A DNA stretch of 12,431 nucleotides from assembly GCA_001817805.1 (NCBI GenBank), contig MHJB01000005.1:5666-18096 (forward strand), given 5' to 3'. Each line of letters opens with the position of its first letter. Within the stretch, counting starts at the first letter, position 1. Shown here piece after piece: positions 1-6,687 of this stretch. This DNA is from Candidatus Colwellbacteria bacterium RIFCSPLOWO2_12_FULL_43_11. GTDB taxonomy: Bacteria; Patescibacteriota; Minisyncoccia; UBA6257; Colwellbacteraceae. A program made the position numbers and the translations under genes. The notes under the pieces are model-generated. The model ran no database searches and was not told where the DNA came from. It worked only from the letters and a program-made list of their open reading frames with translations.

Positions 1-219
1 AAATTCCGGCAGTTCATCCAAAAACAAAACTCCTCTATGGGCCAAGCTAATCTCTCCGGGACGCGGATTTTGTCCACCGCCCACTATTGATACGGGCGAT
101 GCCGTTTGATGAGGGGACCTGAACGGCCTTGCCTCTAAGTGGGAACCATTGAGTAACCCGGCAGCGCTCCACACCTCAGACGCTTCCATAGACTCTTCTA
201 GAGAGAGTGGCGGCAGGAG
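1..219 (-). pseudogene. comM: In-frame continuation of comM beyond the early stop, cut by the window edge
   Basis: Reading on in the same frame past the TAA gives 73 uninterrupted codons that fit the family: [10 protein letters not shown] directly after the stop, [10 protein letters not shown] in the middle, then [17 protein letters not shown] and the Walker B block [11 protein letters not shown] at the edge. This is the expected sequence between Walker A and Walker B of YifB/ComM, so the frame is undamaged apart from one codon. An internal ATG at 187-189 (minus strand) could in principle restart translation, but I see no good ribosome-binding site for it. The rest of the gene lies outside the window. 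Either this is a recent nonsense mutation or a single-base consensus error. Confidence 0.85.
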
Positions 220-930
220 TTAGTTCAAAGCTTTAGCGAGCATGGTTTTACCGGACCCCGGTGGACCACTCATTAATAGATTATGCCCACCGGCCGCGGC
301 TACAACCAACGCTCTTTTGGCGGATTCCTGACCTCTTACATCGTCAATATCCAAGTCGGTTATGGGAGATGAAGTGAACTCCATTTTAGGGAAAACTTCC
401 AACGGTTTTAATTCAGATAGGTGGTTTATGGCCTCAGCCAGATTATTTAAAGGAAAAACTTTTATACCTTGAATCAGGCCGGCTTCTCCCGCGTTGGCTT
501 TCGGCAAAAAAATTTCTTTGGCGCCCGATTTTTTGGCCAAGACGGCGAAATTTAAGGCCCCCATTAATGGTCTTAAGTCGCCGTTTAGAGAGAGCTCGCC
601 TAAAAATAATTTGTCCTCCGTGGGGAAATTTTTTATTTGGTCACTGGCGATTAAATAACCTATAGCAATAGCCAAATCATATTGCGAGCCGGTTTTCTTT
701 ACGTCGGCTGGCGCAAGGTTCACCGTGATTTTTCTGTTTTCCTTGGTCGGCGGTTTAAAGCCGCTGTTCTTAAGGGCGGAGCTAACTCTTTCTTTAGCTT
801 CCGACAAGGCTTTATCGGCCAAGCCCACAATATTGAAACTATGAAGGCCGACGTTTAAGTCGACCTCCACCTCAATTAATCTTGCTTTAATTCCCTCAAG
901 TTCGGCTGAGTAGACTTTTGAGAGGTGCAT
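220..930 (-). CDS. comM: ComM/YifB-type Mg-chelatase-like AAA ATPase, N-terminal part, ended by an early TAA
   Basis: The 236 codons match the first half of the YifB/ComM family, which are ring ATPases; ComM is a helicase promoting branch migration during recombination of incoming DNA. Residues 1-170 form the ChlI-like N-terminal domain ([19 protein letters not shown] near 71-89, [14 protein letters not shown] near 108-121). The AAA module starts near 190 and has Walker A GPPGSGKT at 222-229. A TAA at 220-222 then stops the frame eight codons past the P-loop. Family members are about 500 residues, and the missing part includes Walker B. The frame continues with conserved sequence beyond the stop (see 1-219). 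The ATG at 928-930 lies 5 bases after the DksA-like stop and has a strong GAGGAG site, so the two genes form one transcription unit. As written the product cannot be an active ATPase. The nonsense codon may be real or a sequence error. Confidence 0.9.
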   Translation of the reverse strand: MHLSKVYSAELEGIKARLIEVEVDLNVGLHSFNIVGLADKALSEAKERVSSALKNSGFKPPTKENRKITVNLAPADVKKTGSQYDLAIAIGYLIASDQIKNFPTEDKLFLGELSLNGDLRPLMGALNFAVLAKKSGAKEIFLPKANAGEAGLIQGIKVFPLNNLAEAINHLSELKPLEVFPKMEFTSSPITDLDIDDVRGQESAKRALVVAAAGGHNLLMSGPPGSGKTMLAKALN

Positions 931-935
931 CCGTG

Positions 936-1283
936 TTACTCCTCTTCTTTTTCTTCCTTAGCCTTGCAGTCTTTGCATAGACGAGATTCCGGAACAACCC
1001 TCAATATGTCCAACGAGATTACATTGCCGCACTCTTCGCAAATACCATAAGCATTAGCGCCGATTTTATCCAAGGCTAACTTTACGTCTTTCAATCTCTC
1101 TTTAAGAGAAAGAAGAACGGCCTCTTGATTTACGATTTCTTCGGTTTCATCAGCTTCCTCTTCCAGGGAATCGACATCCGAACCCATATCGGTTGAGCCT
1201 AAGCCTTTAATTTCCTTCTCTAACCTCTTTTTTTCCTGTTTTAAAGCCGCTTCTAACTTAACGATTTCTTGTTTAGGAATCAT
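936..1283 (-). CDS. DksA/TraR-family C4 zinc-finger protein
   Basis: This 115-residue protein has the DksA/TraR fold: an N-terminal helical hairpin and a C-terminal C4 zinc finger with Cys82, Cys85, Cys103 and Cys106 (CEEC, 17 residues, CKDC). Family members insert the hairpin into the RNA polymerase secondary channel and alter initiation. The turn between helices is acidic ([12 protein letters not shown], about 35-46), roughly where DksA carries its aspartates, but the DxxDxA tip is not exact. The first helix is short compared with E. coli DksA (151 residues), so it may not reach the active site in the same way. The tail is Lys/Glu rich. The ATG at 1281-1283 has no ribosome-binding site but a -10-like GATAAT eight bases upstream. 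comM follows after 5 bases. A general regulatory role is inferred; targets are unknown. Confidence 0.85.
   Translation of the reverse strand: MIPKQEIVKLEAALKQEKKRLEKEIKGLGSTDMGSDVDSLEEEADETEEIVNQEAVLLSLKERLKDVKLALDKIGANAYGICEECGNVISLDILRVVPESRLCKDCKAKEEKEEE
939..944 (-). promoter_or_regulatory. Shine-Dalgarno site for comM
   Basis: GAGGAG lies on the minus strand 8 bases before the comM ATG, inside the last codons (Glu-Glu) of the DksA-like gene. It is the only canonical ribosome-binding site I see before a gene here, and it belongs to an internal cistron. Confidence 0.75.
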
Positions 1284-1291
1284 GGGCTCAT

Positions 1292-1318
1292 ATTATCCCG
1301 CTATAACGTAAAAGTCAA
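1292..1318 (-). promoter_or_regulatory. Promoter of the dksA-like/comM unit
   Basis: On the minus strand, TTGACT (1313-1318) is a good -35 and GATAAT (1292-1297) a good -10, with a 15-base spacer that is slightly short. TAATAT (1290-1295) would give 17. Only 8 bases separate GATAAT from the ATG, so the transcript probably begins at or just before the start codon. Confidence 0.55.
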
Positions 1319-1326
1319 AACGGATT

Positions 1327-1332
1327 TATAAT
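1327..1332 (+). promoter_or_regulatory. -10 box of the ruvA promoter
   Basis: A perfect TATAAT ends 9 bases before the ruvA ATG. No convincing -35 or Shine-Dalgarno sequence is visible. The spacing puts the transcription start at or next to the A of the ATG, so a leaderless mRNA is likely. The promoter sits back to back with the dksA-like promoter in a 58-base spacer. Confidence 0.55.
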
Positions 1333-1341
1333 GAATAAAGA

Positions 1342-1923
1342 ATGATTTATTCGGTTTCGGGCAAGCTACAATTAAAGAAGAACGGTTACGCGGTAATTCG
1401 GACCGGCGGCTTGGGTTACAAGGTTTTTATTTCCCTGAATACCTACAAAAATCTGCCGGAAATCGGGGAGGATGTAACCTTGATGACTCACTTCCATGTG
1501 CGCGAAGACGATATAAGCCTTTACGGATTCCTGGAAGAAAGAGAACTGAATCTTTTTGAGTTGCTTTTATCGGTTTCCGGAATCGGTCCCAAAACAGCTT
1601 TAAATATTTTAAGCGCCGCGCCGGTTGATAGACTCTCCGGTGCTATCGCCAAAGGCGAGACGGATTTAATTCAGAAGTCTTACGGCATAGGTAAAAAGAC
1701 CGCGGAGCGGATTGTAATGGAGCTTAAAGAAAAAGTTTTTGTAATCGATGGCAAGGGCGAAGAGGTAGTGAGACTTATGGAATCCGATTCGGATGTGTAC
1801 GATGCTTTAATGAGCCTGGGCTATGCCAGCCGTCAGGTTAAAGAGGGCATAAGTAAGATTGACCCTAAACTTAAAAGCGTTGACGACCGTTTGAGGGATG
1901 CGCTAAAGAAGATGAAGGGCTAA
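1342..1923 (+). CDS. ruvA: Holliday junction branch migration protein RuvA
   Basis: A full-length 193-residue RuvA, the DNA-binding subunit that holds Holliday junctions and recruits the RuvB motor. Domain I (1-63) is the OB fold starting MIYSVSGK. It contains the acidic-pin residues Glu55-Asp56 (REDD), at the same numbering as in E. coli RuvA. Domain II (64-145) holds two helix-hairpin-helix motifs, VSGIGPKTALNIL at 78-90 and SYGIGKKTAERIVMELK at 113-129. Domain III (about 149-190, DVYDALMSLGYASRQV) is the flexible RuvB-binding domain. The start is chosen on the classical N-terminus and the TATAAT box 9 bases upstream. Its TAA overlaps the ATG of the Mur ligase by one base (TAATG), so the two are translationally coupled. 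ruvB and ruvC are not in the window. Confidence 0.97.
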   Translation: MIYSVSGKLQLKKNGYAVIRTGGLGYKVFISLNTYKNLPEIGEDVTLMTHFHVREDDISLYGFLEERELNLFELLLSVSGIGPKTALNILSAAPVDRLSGAIAKGETDLIQKSYGIGKKTAERIVMELKEKVFVIDGKGEEVVRLMESDSDVYDALMSLGYASRQVKEGISKIDPKLKSVDDRLRDALKKMKG

Positions 1924-3053
1924 TGGATAAAGTGCTAAGGAGTATAAAAAGTCTAATTCCGGAGTCTCTATTCAGAATTATCGCCCCAATCTATCACTGG
2001 AAGTTGGCTTTCCTTGGGGCTTTAAGATATGGCTTCCCATCAAGGTCGATGAAAGTGATAGGTGTAACGGGCACTAGCGGCAAGACAACTACGGTTGAGT
2101 TTCTACACGCTATTTTTTCCGGAGCCGGATACAAAACGGCCTCTATGTCCGGCCTCCGTTTCAAAATACTGGACAGAGAAGAACCCAATATGTTGAAGAT
2201 GACAATGCCCGGCAGATTGCGCATACAAAAGTTTCTCTACGAGGCAAAACTTGCCGGAGTAGAATATGTTTTTTTGGAAGTAACATCGGAAGGAATAAAA
2301 CAATTCAGGCATAAGTTTATAAATTTTTACGCGGCCTTGTTAACCAATCTATCGCCGGAACACATTGAATCACACGGCGGATTCGAAAATTATCGCGCCG
2401 CTAAAGCAAAACTTTTTAATACAGCTCCGATTCACGTTTTAAACGGCGACGACGAAAACTTCGGTTTCTTTAATAAAATACCGGCCAAGAAGAAAGTGGT
2501 TTTTAGATTGGCTGATTATCCGAAAGATTTGAAAATTAATTTAGCAGGAGAGTTTAATAGGATGAACGCGGTAGCCGCAAGCGCCTTCGCCAAGTCGGAA
2601 GGAATAAAAGAGACAGTTATTAAGGAGTCTTTGGAAAAAGTTAAATCTTTGCCGGGCAGAATGGAGTTTATTGAAACGGGCAAGGATTTTAAGGTGGTAG
2701 TTGATTATGCTTTCTTGCCGCAGGCCCTAAAGAAAGTTTATGCGACTTTAAAACAGGACTATCAAGCCAAAAACTTAATCTGCGTGACCGGTGCTGCCGG
2801 TGGGGGGCGAGATAAATGGAAGAGACCGTTTTTGGGGGAAGTGGCCGCACAATTTTGTAAAGAAGTGATTGTGACAAACGAAGACCCCTACGACGAAGAC
2901 CCGGAAGAAATAATTAACGAGGTAGTGGGCGAGCACAATTTCTTAAAAATTCTGGATAGGCGAGAGGCCATAAAAAAGGCACTGACATTAGCTGGTGACG
3001 GAGATGTGGTTGTCGTAACCGGGAAAGGTGCCGAGCCCTGGATAGTTGCTTAA
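1923..3053 (+). CDS. murE: MurE-like Mur ligase without domain 1, ended by an early TAA
   Basis: An ATP-dependent amide ligase of the Mur family (peptidoglycan stem-peptide synthesis), nearest to MurE. ATP loop TGTSGKTTT is at 49-57. LTNLSPEHIESHGG is at 140-153, with the probable carbamylated Lys161 (YRAAKAKLF). The linker to domain 3 is LAGEFNRMNAVAA (208-220); domain 3 has LPGRME (243-248), VVVDYAFLPQAL (258-269; the usual His of DYAHTP is Phe), GGGRDKWKRP (293-302) and TGKGAEPW (366-373). Only about 45 residues precede the P-loop, so the UDP-sugar-binding domain 1 is missing; MurE is usually about 490 residues. The DAP-type DNPR motif is replaced by EDPYDEDP (320-327), so the amino acid added cannot be predicted. 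A TAA at 3051-3053 stops the frame 20 codons before the natural end. It starts by a 1-base overlap with ruvA. Confidence 0.85.
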   Translation: MDKVLRSIKSLIPESLFRIIAPIYHWKLAFLGALRYGFPSRSMKVIGVTGTSGKTTTVEFLHAIFSGAGYKTASMSGLRFKILDREEPNMLKMTMPGRLRIQKFLYEAKLAGVEYVFLEVTSEGIKQFRHKFINFYAALLTNLSPEHIESHGGFENYRAAKAKLFNTAPIHVLNGDDENFGFFNKIPAKKKVVFRLADYPKDLKINLAGEFNRMNAVAASAFAKSEGIKETVIKESLEKVKSLPGRMEFIETGKDFKVVVDYAFLPQALKKVYATLKQDYQAKNLICVTGAAGGGRDKWKRPFLGEVAAQFCKEVIVTNEDPYDEDPEEIINEVVGEHNFLKILDRREAIKKALTLAGDGDVVVVTGKGAEPWIVA

Positions 3054-3116
3054 AACGGGCGAAAGATAGCTTGGGACGATAGGGCTGTTGTGAGAGAGGA
3101 GCTAAAGAGTTTATAA
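3054..3116 (+). pseudogene. murE: In-frame C-terminal tail of the Mur ligase after the early stop
   Basis: Continuing past the TAA in the same frame gives NGRKIAWDDRAVVREEL plus three codons and then a TAA at 3114-3116. This is the usual end of MurE-type ligases, a K-I-x-W-x-D-R block followed by a short helix. The stop at 3051-3053 is therefore a single-codon interruption of an otherwise intact gene. Losing these 20 residues may or may not inactivate the enzyme. The true stop overlaps the -10 box of the next gene. Confidence 0.8.
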
Positions 3117-3117
3117 T
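3088..3117 (+). promoter_or_regulatory. Promoter of the 68-residue CxxC protein
   Basis: TTGTGA (3088-3093) and a perfect TATAAT (3112-3117) have an 18-base spacer. The -10 ends 6 bases before the ATG and there is no Shine-Dalgarno sequence, so a leaderless start is likely. The promoter lies inside the tail of the Mur ligase frame. Confidence 0.5.
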
Positions 3118-3123
3118 TTTATT

Positions 3124-3330
3124 ATGCTTAAAAATCACAACCACGATTTGATTCAGCAGCTTTCTGAAATCTCCGACAGCGCTTGGAGGATGGAGGTTTA
3201 TATTAAGTCGGCCAAGGGATGCAAGGAATGCACCGCTTTATGGAAGAAGCTGAAGTCGGATTACGAATCTCATGTTAAGCTAATCAGCAATGAGATTAAG
3301 CGACACGTGGATCAGGGAAAGTTTAATTAG
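3124..3330 (+). CDS. Small helical protein with a CxxC pair, function unknown
   Basis: A 68-residue hypothetical protein, charged and predicted almost fully helical, with no signal peptide or membrane segment. A single CKEC pair lies near residues 33-36 between two helices; the C-terminal helix is amphipathic (HVKLISNEIKRHVDQG). Two cysteines alone could bind metal only as a dimer, or could act in redox chemistry. I recall similar short HDL-(x)n-W-(x)n-C-x2-C proteins from Parcubacteria-type genomes but know of no assigned function. It has its own TATAAT box 6 bases before the ATG and ends 13 bases before the beta-CASP gene. Codon use looks like its neighbours, so I regard it as a real gene. 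Confidence 0.75.
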   Translation: MLKNHNHDLIQQLSEISDSAWRMEVYIKSAKGCKECTALWKKLKSDYESHVKLISNEIKRHVDQGKFN

Positions 3331-3332
3331 AA

Positions 3333-3338
3333 TCTAAT
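3333..3338 (+). promoter_or_regulatory. -10-like box before the beta-CASP gene
   Basis: TCTAAT (5 of 6 to consensus) ends 5 bases before the ATG; TAATAT at 3335-3340 is an alternative. No Shine-Dalgarno sequence and no clear -35. Read-through from the small upstream gene is equally possible. Confidence 0.35.
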
Positions 3339-3343
3339 ATTAT

Positions 3344-4696
3344 ATGAAACTAAAATTTCTGGGCGGCGCTAAGTCCGTGACTGGCGCCAACTATTTATTG
3401 GAGTCCGGAGGAGACAAAATACTAATCGACTGCGGATTGAATCAAGGAAGCAACTACGCCGAGCGGCGTAATTTTGAACCCTTCGCTTACGATGTTAAAG
3501 AGATTAAGGCGGTTTTTGTAACTCACGCTCACATAGACCATACCGGTCGTTTACCTAAATTATATAAAGACGGCTTTAGGGGGATAATTTATTCGACGCC
3601 TCCTACGAAAGACTTTGCGAGAGAACTTTTATTGGATTCCGAAGATATTTTAAGACGAGAGGCCGAAAGAGAGAAAAAAGAGCCAATTTATGCCGCTCAA
3701 GACGTGGAAGGTATGATGAAGCTTTGGCAAGCATTAGATTACGGGGAGTCGGTTCAAATAGGTCCGTTCAAAATAACTCCCAGAAACGCCGGCCATGTTT
3801 TGGGTTCAGCTTCTTATGTTATTGAAGCCGAAGGCAAAACAATAATTTTCTCGGGTGACCTGGGCAATATAAAACCGCCGCTAATAAAGGAATGGGAACC
3901 GCTTACTATAAAAGCCGACTACTGCCTTATAGAGTCGGCTTATGGAGACAGGATTCATGAGGACTTGGATAAGAGAGAAGAGATGCTTGAAGATGTGATT
4001 GAAGAAACCATTAAGGCCGGAGGGGTTCTTATGGTGCCAGCCTTTGCACTGGAGAGAATTCAAGGATTACTTTTCCAGTTGAACGAGCTGGTGGAGAACG
4101 GCCGCATACCGCGGGTGCCGGTATTTGTCGATAGCCCCTTGGCTATAAAACTCACTGCCGTTTATAAGTGGCACGAAAAATATTTTAATGCCGATGCCTG
4201 GAAAATGGTGAATAACGATAAATCTCTTTTCCAATTCCCGGGGCTAAAATTATCTTTCACACCGGAAGAATCAAAAGCCATTAAAAACGTACCCTCGCCA
4301 AAGATTATTATTGCGGGCTCCGGTATGTCTCAGGGAGGCAGAATTCTTTTCCACGAGAAAGAATATTTAAGAGATCCCAAGAGCACTATTTTATTTGCCG
4401 GGTATCAAGCTAACGCATCTCTTGGTAGGCGAATTCTGGATGGGGCCAAGAGCGTAAGAATAATGGGCGAAGACGTACCGGTGAATTGCCGCATAGCTCA
4501 TATATCCGGTTACTCCGCTCATGCCGACCAACCGAGATTGATTAGTTGGTTGAGGCCCCTAAAGGGCAGCCTTAAAAAACTTTTTGTAGTTCAGGGAGAC
4601 CCGGAAGTCAGTGAAAAGTTCGCTACTTTGGTTAAAGACGAATTGGCGATAGAAGCTTATGTGCCTTCCGACAGTGAAGAGGTCGTGTTAGAATAG
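3344..4696 (+). CDS. Beta-CASP metallo-beta-lactamase-fold RNA hydrolase (CPSF-73/YSH1-like)
   Basis: A 450-residue metallo-beta-lactamase protein with a beta-CASP insert, the family of zinc nucleases that includes CPSF-73 and bacterial TTHA0252-type RNases; RNA processing or decay is the likely role. Metal motifs are HAHIDH (61-66), His151 (GHVLGSASY) and Asp172 (SGDLG). The beta-CASP part has motif A Glu197 (IESAYGDR), PAFALER (232-238) and GSGMSQGGR (325-333). Motif B is His393 (SGYSAHAD). Where motif C normally has His in a V-H-G-E context, this protein has VVQGDPE, so Gln417 takes that place. There is no KH domain, unlike archaeal aCPSF1, and no RNase J C-terminal domain. It is cytoplasmic, with no signal peptide. 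It stops 10 bases before the LOG-family gene. Confidence 0.9.
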   Translation: MKLKFLGGAKSVTGANYLLESGGDKILIDCGLNQGSNYAERRNFEPFAYDVKEIKAVFVTHAHIDHTGRLPKLYKDGFRGIIYSTPPTKDFARELLLDSEDILRREAEREKKEPIYAAQDVEGMMKLWQALDYGESVQIGPFKITPRNAGHVLGSASYVIEAEGKTIIFSGDLGNIKPPLIKEWEPLTIKADYCLIESAYGDRIHEDLDKREEMLEDVIEETIKAGGVLMVPAFALERIQGLLFQLNELVENGRIPRVPVFVDSPLAIKLTAVYKWHEKYFNADAWKMVNNDKSLFQFPGLKLSFTPEESKAIKNVPSPKIIIAGSGMSQGGRILFHEKEYLRDPKSTILFAGYQANASLGRRILDGAKSVRIMGEDVPVNCRIAHISGYSAHADQPRLISWLRPLKGSLKKLFVVQGDPEVSEKFATLVKDELAIEAYVPSDSEEVVLE

Positions 4697-4699
4697 AAT
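4689..4699 (+). promoter_or_regulatory. Two overlapping -10-like boxes before the LOG-family gene
   Basis: TAGAAT occurs at 4689-4694 and again at 4694-4699. The second ends 7 bases before the ATG. TTCCGA (4666-4671) stands 17 bases before the first and is a weak -35. The boxes lie across the stop codon of the beta-CASP gene. No ribosome-binding site is seen. Confidence 0.35.
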
Positions 4700-4706
4700 C
4701 TACCCA

Positions 4707-5288
4707 ATGGATTTAAGCCCACGTTACAAAATCTGCGTTTCCGGCGCAGCCGAAACCGGCTCCTGCGGTCCGGATGCTTTTAGGGTAGCCGAAGATGTTG
4801 GCAGGGAAATCGCTAAGCACAACTGCGTTTTGGTTGATGGGGCCACCACTGGTTTCCCGTTCTGGTCCGCTAAAGGTTGTAAAGAAGCAGGCGGACTGGT
4901 AGTGGGATTTTCTCCTGCCGCAACCGAGAAGGACCACATCAATGTTTATAAATTACCGACCGACTATCACGATATCATAGTCTATACAGGCTTTAATTAT
5001 TCCGGGAGAAATCTGCTCTTGACGAGGGCATCCGATGCGGTTGTGGTTGGCTGTGGACGTATGGGCACGATAAATGAATTCACTATCGCTTTTGAAGACG
5101 GCAAACCAATCGGCATCTTGGAGGGCGATTGGGAAACAGACGAAACACTAAGAAGCTTAATTGAAAAGTCCCACAGGGCCGAAGAGCGGCGGGATAAAAT
5201 AATCTTTGCTAAAGACCCTAAGACCTTACTCGACAAACTAGTCGAAGCCATAAAGAAAGAGAAGGATGGCAATAATCACTATCTATAA
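4707..5288 (+). CDS. LOG/SLOG-superfamily Rossmann-fold protein
   Basis: A 193-residue single-domain protein of the LOG (lysine-decarboxylase-like, TIGR00725-like) group of the SLOG superfamily. Characterised LOG enzymes hydrolyse nucleotide-5'-monophosphates to base and ribose phosphate. The N-terminal strand and loop (YKICVSGAAETGSCG, 7-21), a central VLVDGATTGFPFWSAKG block (41-57), and GRNLLLTRASDAVVV (100-114) fit the fold. The signature normally read PGGxGTxxE appears as CGRMGTINE (116-124): Gly-Thr and Glu are kept, but the leading Pro and second Gly are replaced. Activity is therefore uncertain, and it may instead sense or bind a nucleotide. The Lys-rich C-terminus is probably loose. 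It lies 10 bases after the beta-CASP gene. The exact family is moderately certain; the substrate is unknown. Confidence 0.75.
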   Translation: MDLSPRYKICVSGAAETGSCGPDAFRVAEDVGREIAKHNCVLVDGATTGFPFWSAKGCKEAGGLVVGFSPAATEKDHINVYKLPTDYHDIIVYTGFNYSGRNLLLTRASDAVVVGCGRMGTINEFTIAFEDGKPIGILEGDWETDETLRSLIEKSHRAEERRDKIIFAKDPKTLLDKLVEAIKKEKDGNNHYL

Positions 5289-5305
5289 ATAAAGGTCGAT
5301 TAAGG

Positions 5306-5311
5306 TATAAA
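5306..5311 (+). promoter_or_regulatory. -10-like box before the EF-Tu-domain-2-like gene
   Basis: TATAAA ends 4 bases before the ATG in an A/T-rich 27-base spacer. No -35 or Shine-Dalgarno sequence is clear. The closeness to the start codon again suggests a leaderless or nearly leaderless transcript. Confidence 0.35.
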
Positions 5312-5315
5312 TAAA

Positions 5316-5579
5316 ATGCCTAAAACTAAAGGACCAAAAACTATCGGAGTCGTTACCCACTTTTATGGCAACTTAGAAGTAGCCATAATTAAATTCAAAA
5401 TACCGGTTAAAGTAGGAGAGGAAGTACACTTTAAAGGTGCCACCACCGATTTTACTCAAAAGATAAAGTCTATGCAGTATGACCATAAAGAAATTAAATC
5501 AGCCAAGAAGGGGCAAGAGGTCGGTATTAAAGTGAGCGATAAAGTAAGGGAAGGTGACGAAGTTTTGGAATTGGTATAG
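5316..5579 (+). CDS. Translation-elongation-factor-like protein (stand-alone EF-Tu domain-2-type beta barrel)
   Basis: An 87-residue protein that reads like an isolated domain 2 of translational GTPases: IGVVTHFYGNLEVAII at the first strands, KVGEEVHFKGATTDFTQKIKSMQ in the middle, and KKGQEVGIKVSDKVREGDEV at the end. There is no GTPase domain, so it cannot hydrolyse GTP itself. Short proteins of this type are widespread and are usually annotated as elongation-factor-like; similar barrels occur at the end of U32 peptidases. A role in RNA or ribosome binding is plausible but only inferred. It is soluble with no cysteines. Its end overlaps the permease GTG start by 26 bases, so the two genes are probably translated from one mRNA. 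Confidence 0.75.
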   Translation: MPKTKGPKTIGVVTHFYGNLEVAIIKFKIPVKVGEEVHFKGATTDFTQKIKSMQYDHKEIKSAKKGQEVGIKVSDKVREGDEVLELV

Positions 5580-6684
5580 GGAGCTAATCCTCCCGGCAGG
5601 ATTGCTCTTCGCTCTTATAATCGGAGCGGGGATGTTCGGTCTGCCTTTTGTTTTTGTTAAATCCGGGCTATTAACCGGGTTTTTATATTTAATTTTCTTC
5701 GCGGCGGTCTCTTTGGCAATTCACCTGATGTACTCGGATGTTATCACGGCAACAGAGGGCAAACATCGCTTTGTGGGCTATGCCGAAATTTATCTGGGCT
5801 TTGTGGGTAAGTGGGCGGCGGTTTTAACCGTTATTGTGGGGCTGTTTTTAACACTCGCGATATACCTCATTCTCTCAGTCAGTTTTATGAAGCTAATATT
5901 CCCTGGTTTACCACCGGACTTAGGGGCGGTTATTTTTTGGATAATGGGTAGCGGAGTGGTAGTACTATCTTTAGCTAGACTGGCTAACTTCGAGGTGCTG
6001 GTAGAACTCGCTATGGCCGTAATTATCGGTATCTTATTTCTCGTGGGATTTACCAGGGTAGACTTTCAAGCCATAGTATCACAGCCGTTAGTAAACTTTA
6101 ACGAACTTCTTTTGCCTTATGGTGTATTGCTCTTCGCTTTGTCGGGACGGGCCGCCATATCTTCGGTTAGGGAATATTGCGTTAAAAATAATATTAATAA
6201 CACCAAGATGAGACGGGCTATAACGTATGGCACCCTGGCTCCAGCTGTGGTTTACATTCTTTTCGTGCTGGCTACGATTTGGCTCTCGCCTTTGGGAGTT
6301 ACACCGGACGCTATTTCGGGTCTAGAACTTGGCTGGCCCGGCGCCGCCTACATCATCGGCATCTTAGGAATTTCTGTTATCTGGACCTCTTACTTTTTCT
6401 TGGGGCTGGAGGCTAAAGATGTTTTGAGGTACGATTTCAAATTACCCGATACACTTTCCCTGACATTGGTAGTTTTAATCCCCGTTCTACTTTATTTTTA
6501 CAATAGTAATGACCTGATTACTTTTATGGGTATCGCCGGCGGAATCTTCCTGGCGCTGGAAAGCATTATAGTGGTGCTTATGAGAAACAAGCTAAAACCG
6601 GTTGGCCTTAGGGGTTATTTCATAATGCTGGTTTTCTTGGTTGGGATGTTCTATGAGATACTCAAGAATTTCTTTTTGTCGTAA
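5554..6684 (+). CDS. Aromatic/neutral amino acid permease-like transporter (HAAAP/APC superfamily)
   Basis: A 376-residue integral membrane protein with about 11 hydrophobic helices (roughly 12-34, 40-60, 86-110, 123-142, 147-167, 187-205, 225-245, 262-285, 302-316, 320-343, 352-370). The first helix has GAGMFGLPFVFVKSG (24-38), the unwound-helix motif of the TyrP/Mtr/SLC38-type amino acid symporters. Another conserved-looking stretch is FALSGRAAISSVREY (194-208). Likely role: uptake of amino acids with a co-ion, fitting a host- or community-dependent organism; the substrate cannot be told. The GTG at 5554 is chosen because the next in-frame ATG falls inside helix 1. It overlaps the previous gene by 26 bases, with AAGGGA shortly upstream as a weak ribosome-binding site. 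The stop is 3 bases before the tRNA. Confidence 0.8.
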   Translation: MTKFWNWYRELILPAGLLFALIIGAGMFGLPFVFVKSGLLTGFLYLIFFAAVSLAIHLMYSDVITATEGKHRFVGYAEIYLGFVGKWAAVLTVIVGLFLTLAIYLILSVSFMKLIFPGLPPDLGAVIFWIMGSGVVVLSLARLANFEVLVELAMAVIIGILFLVGFTRVDFQAIVSQPLVNFNELLLPYGVLLFALSGRAAISSVREYCVKNNINNTKMRRAITYGTLAPAVVYILFVLATIWLSPLGVTPDAISGLELGWPGAAYIIGILGISVIWTSYFFLGLEAKDVLRYDFKLPDTLSLTLVVLIPVLLYFYNSNDLITFMGIAGGIFLALESIIVVLMRNKLKPVGLRGYFIMLVFLVGMFYEILKNFFLS

Positions 6685-6687
6685 TTT

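Noticed and set aside
220..3053. Global recoding of TAA as a sense codon
   Set aside because: Most genes here (dksA-like, ruvA, permease, antiporter, glycosylase, Clp-like and others) end at TAA in the expected place, so TAA is the normal stop; the two internal TAAs need local explanations.
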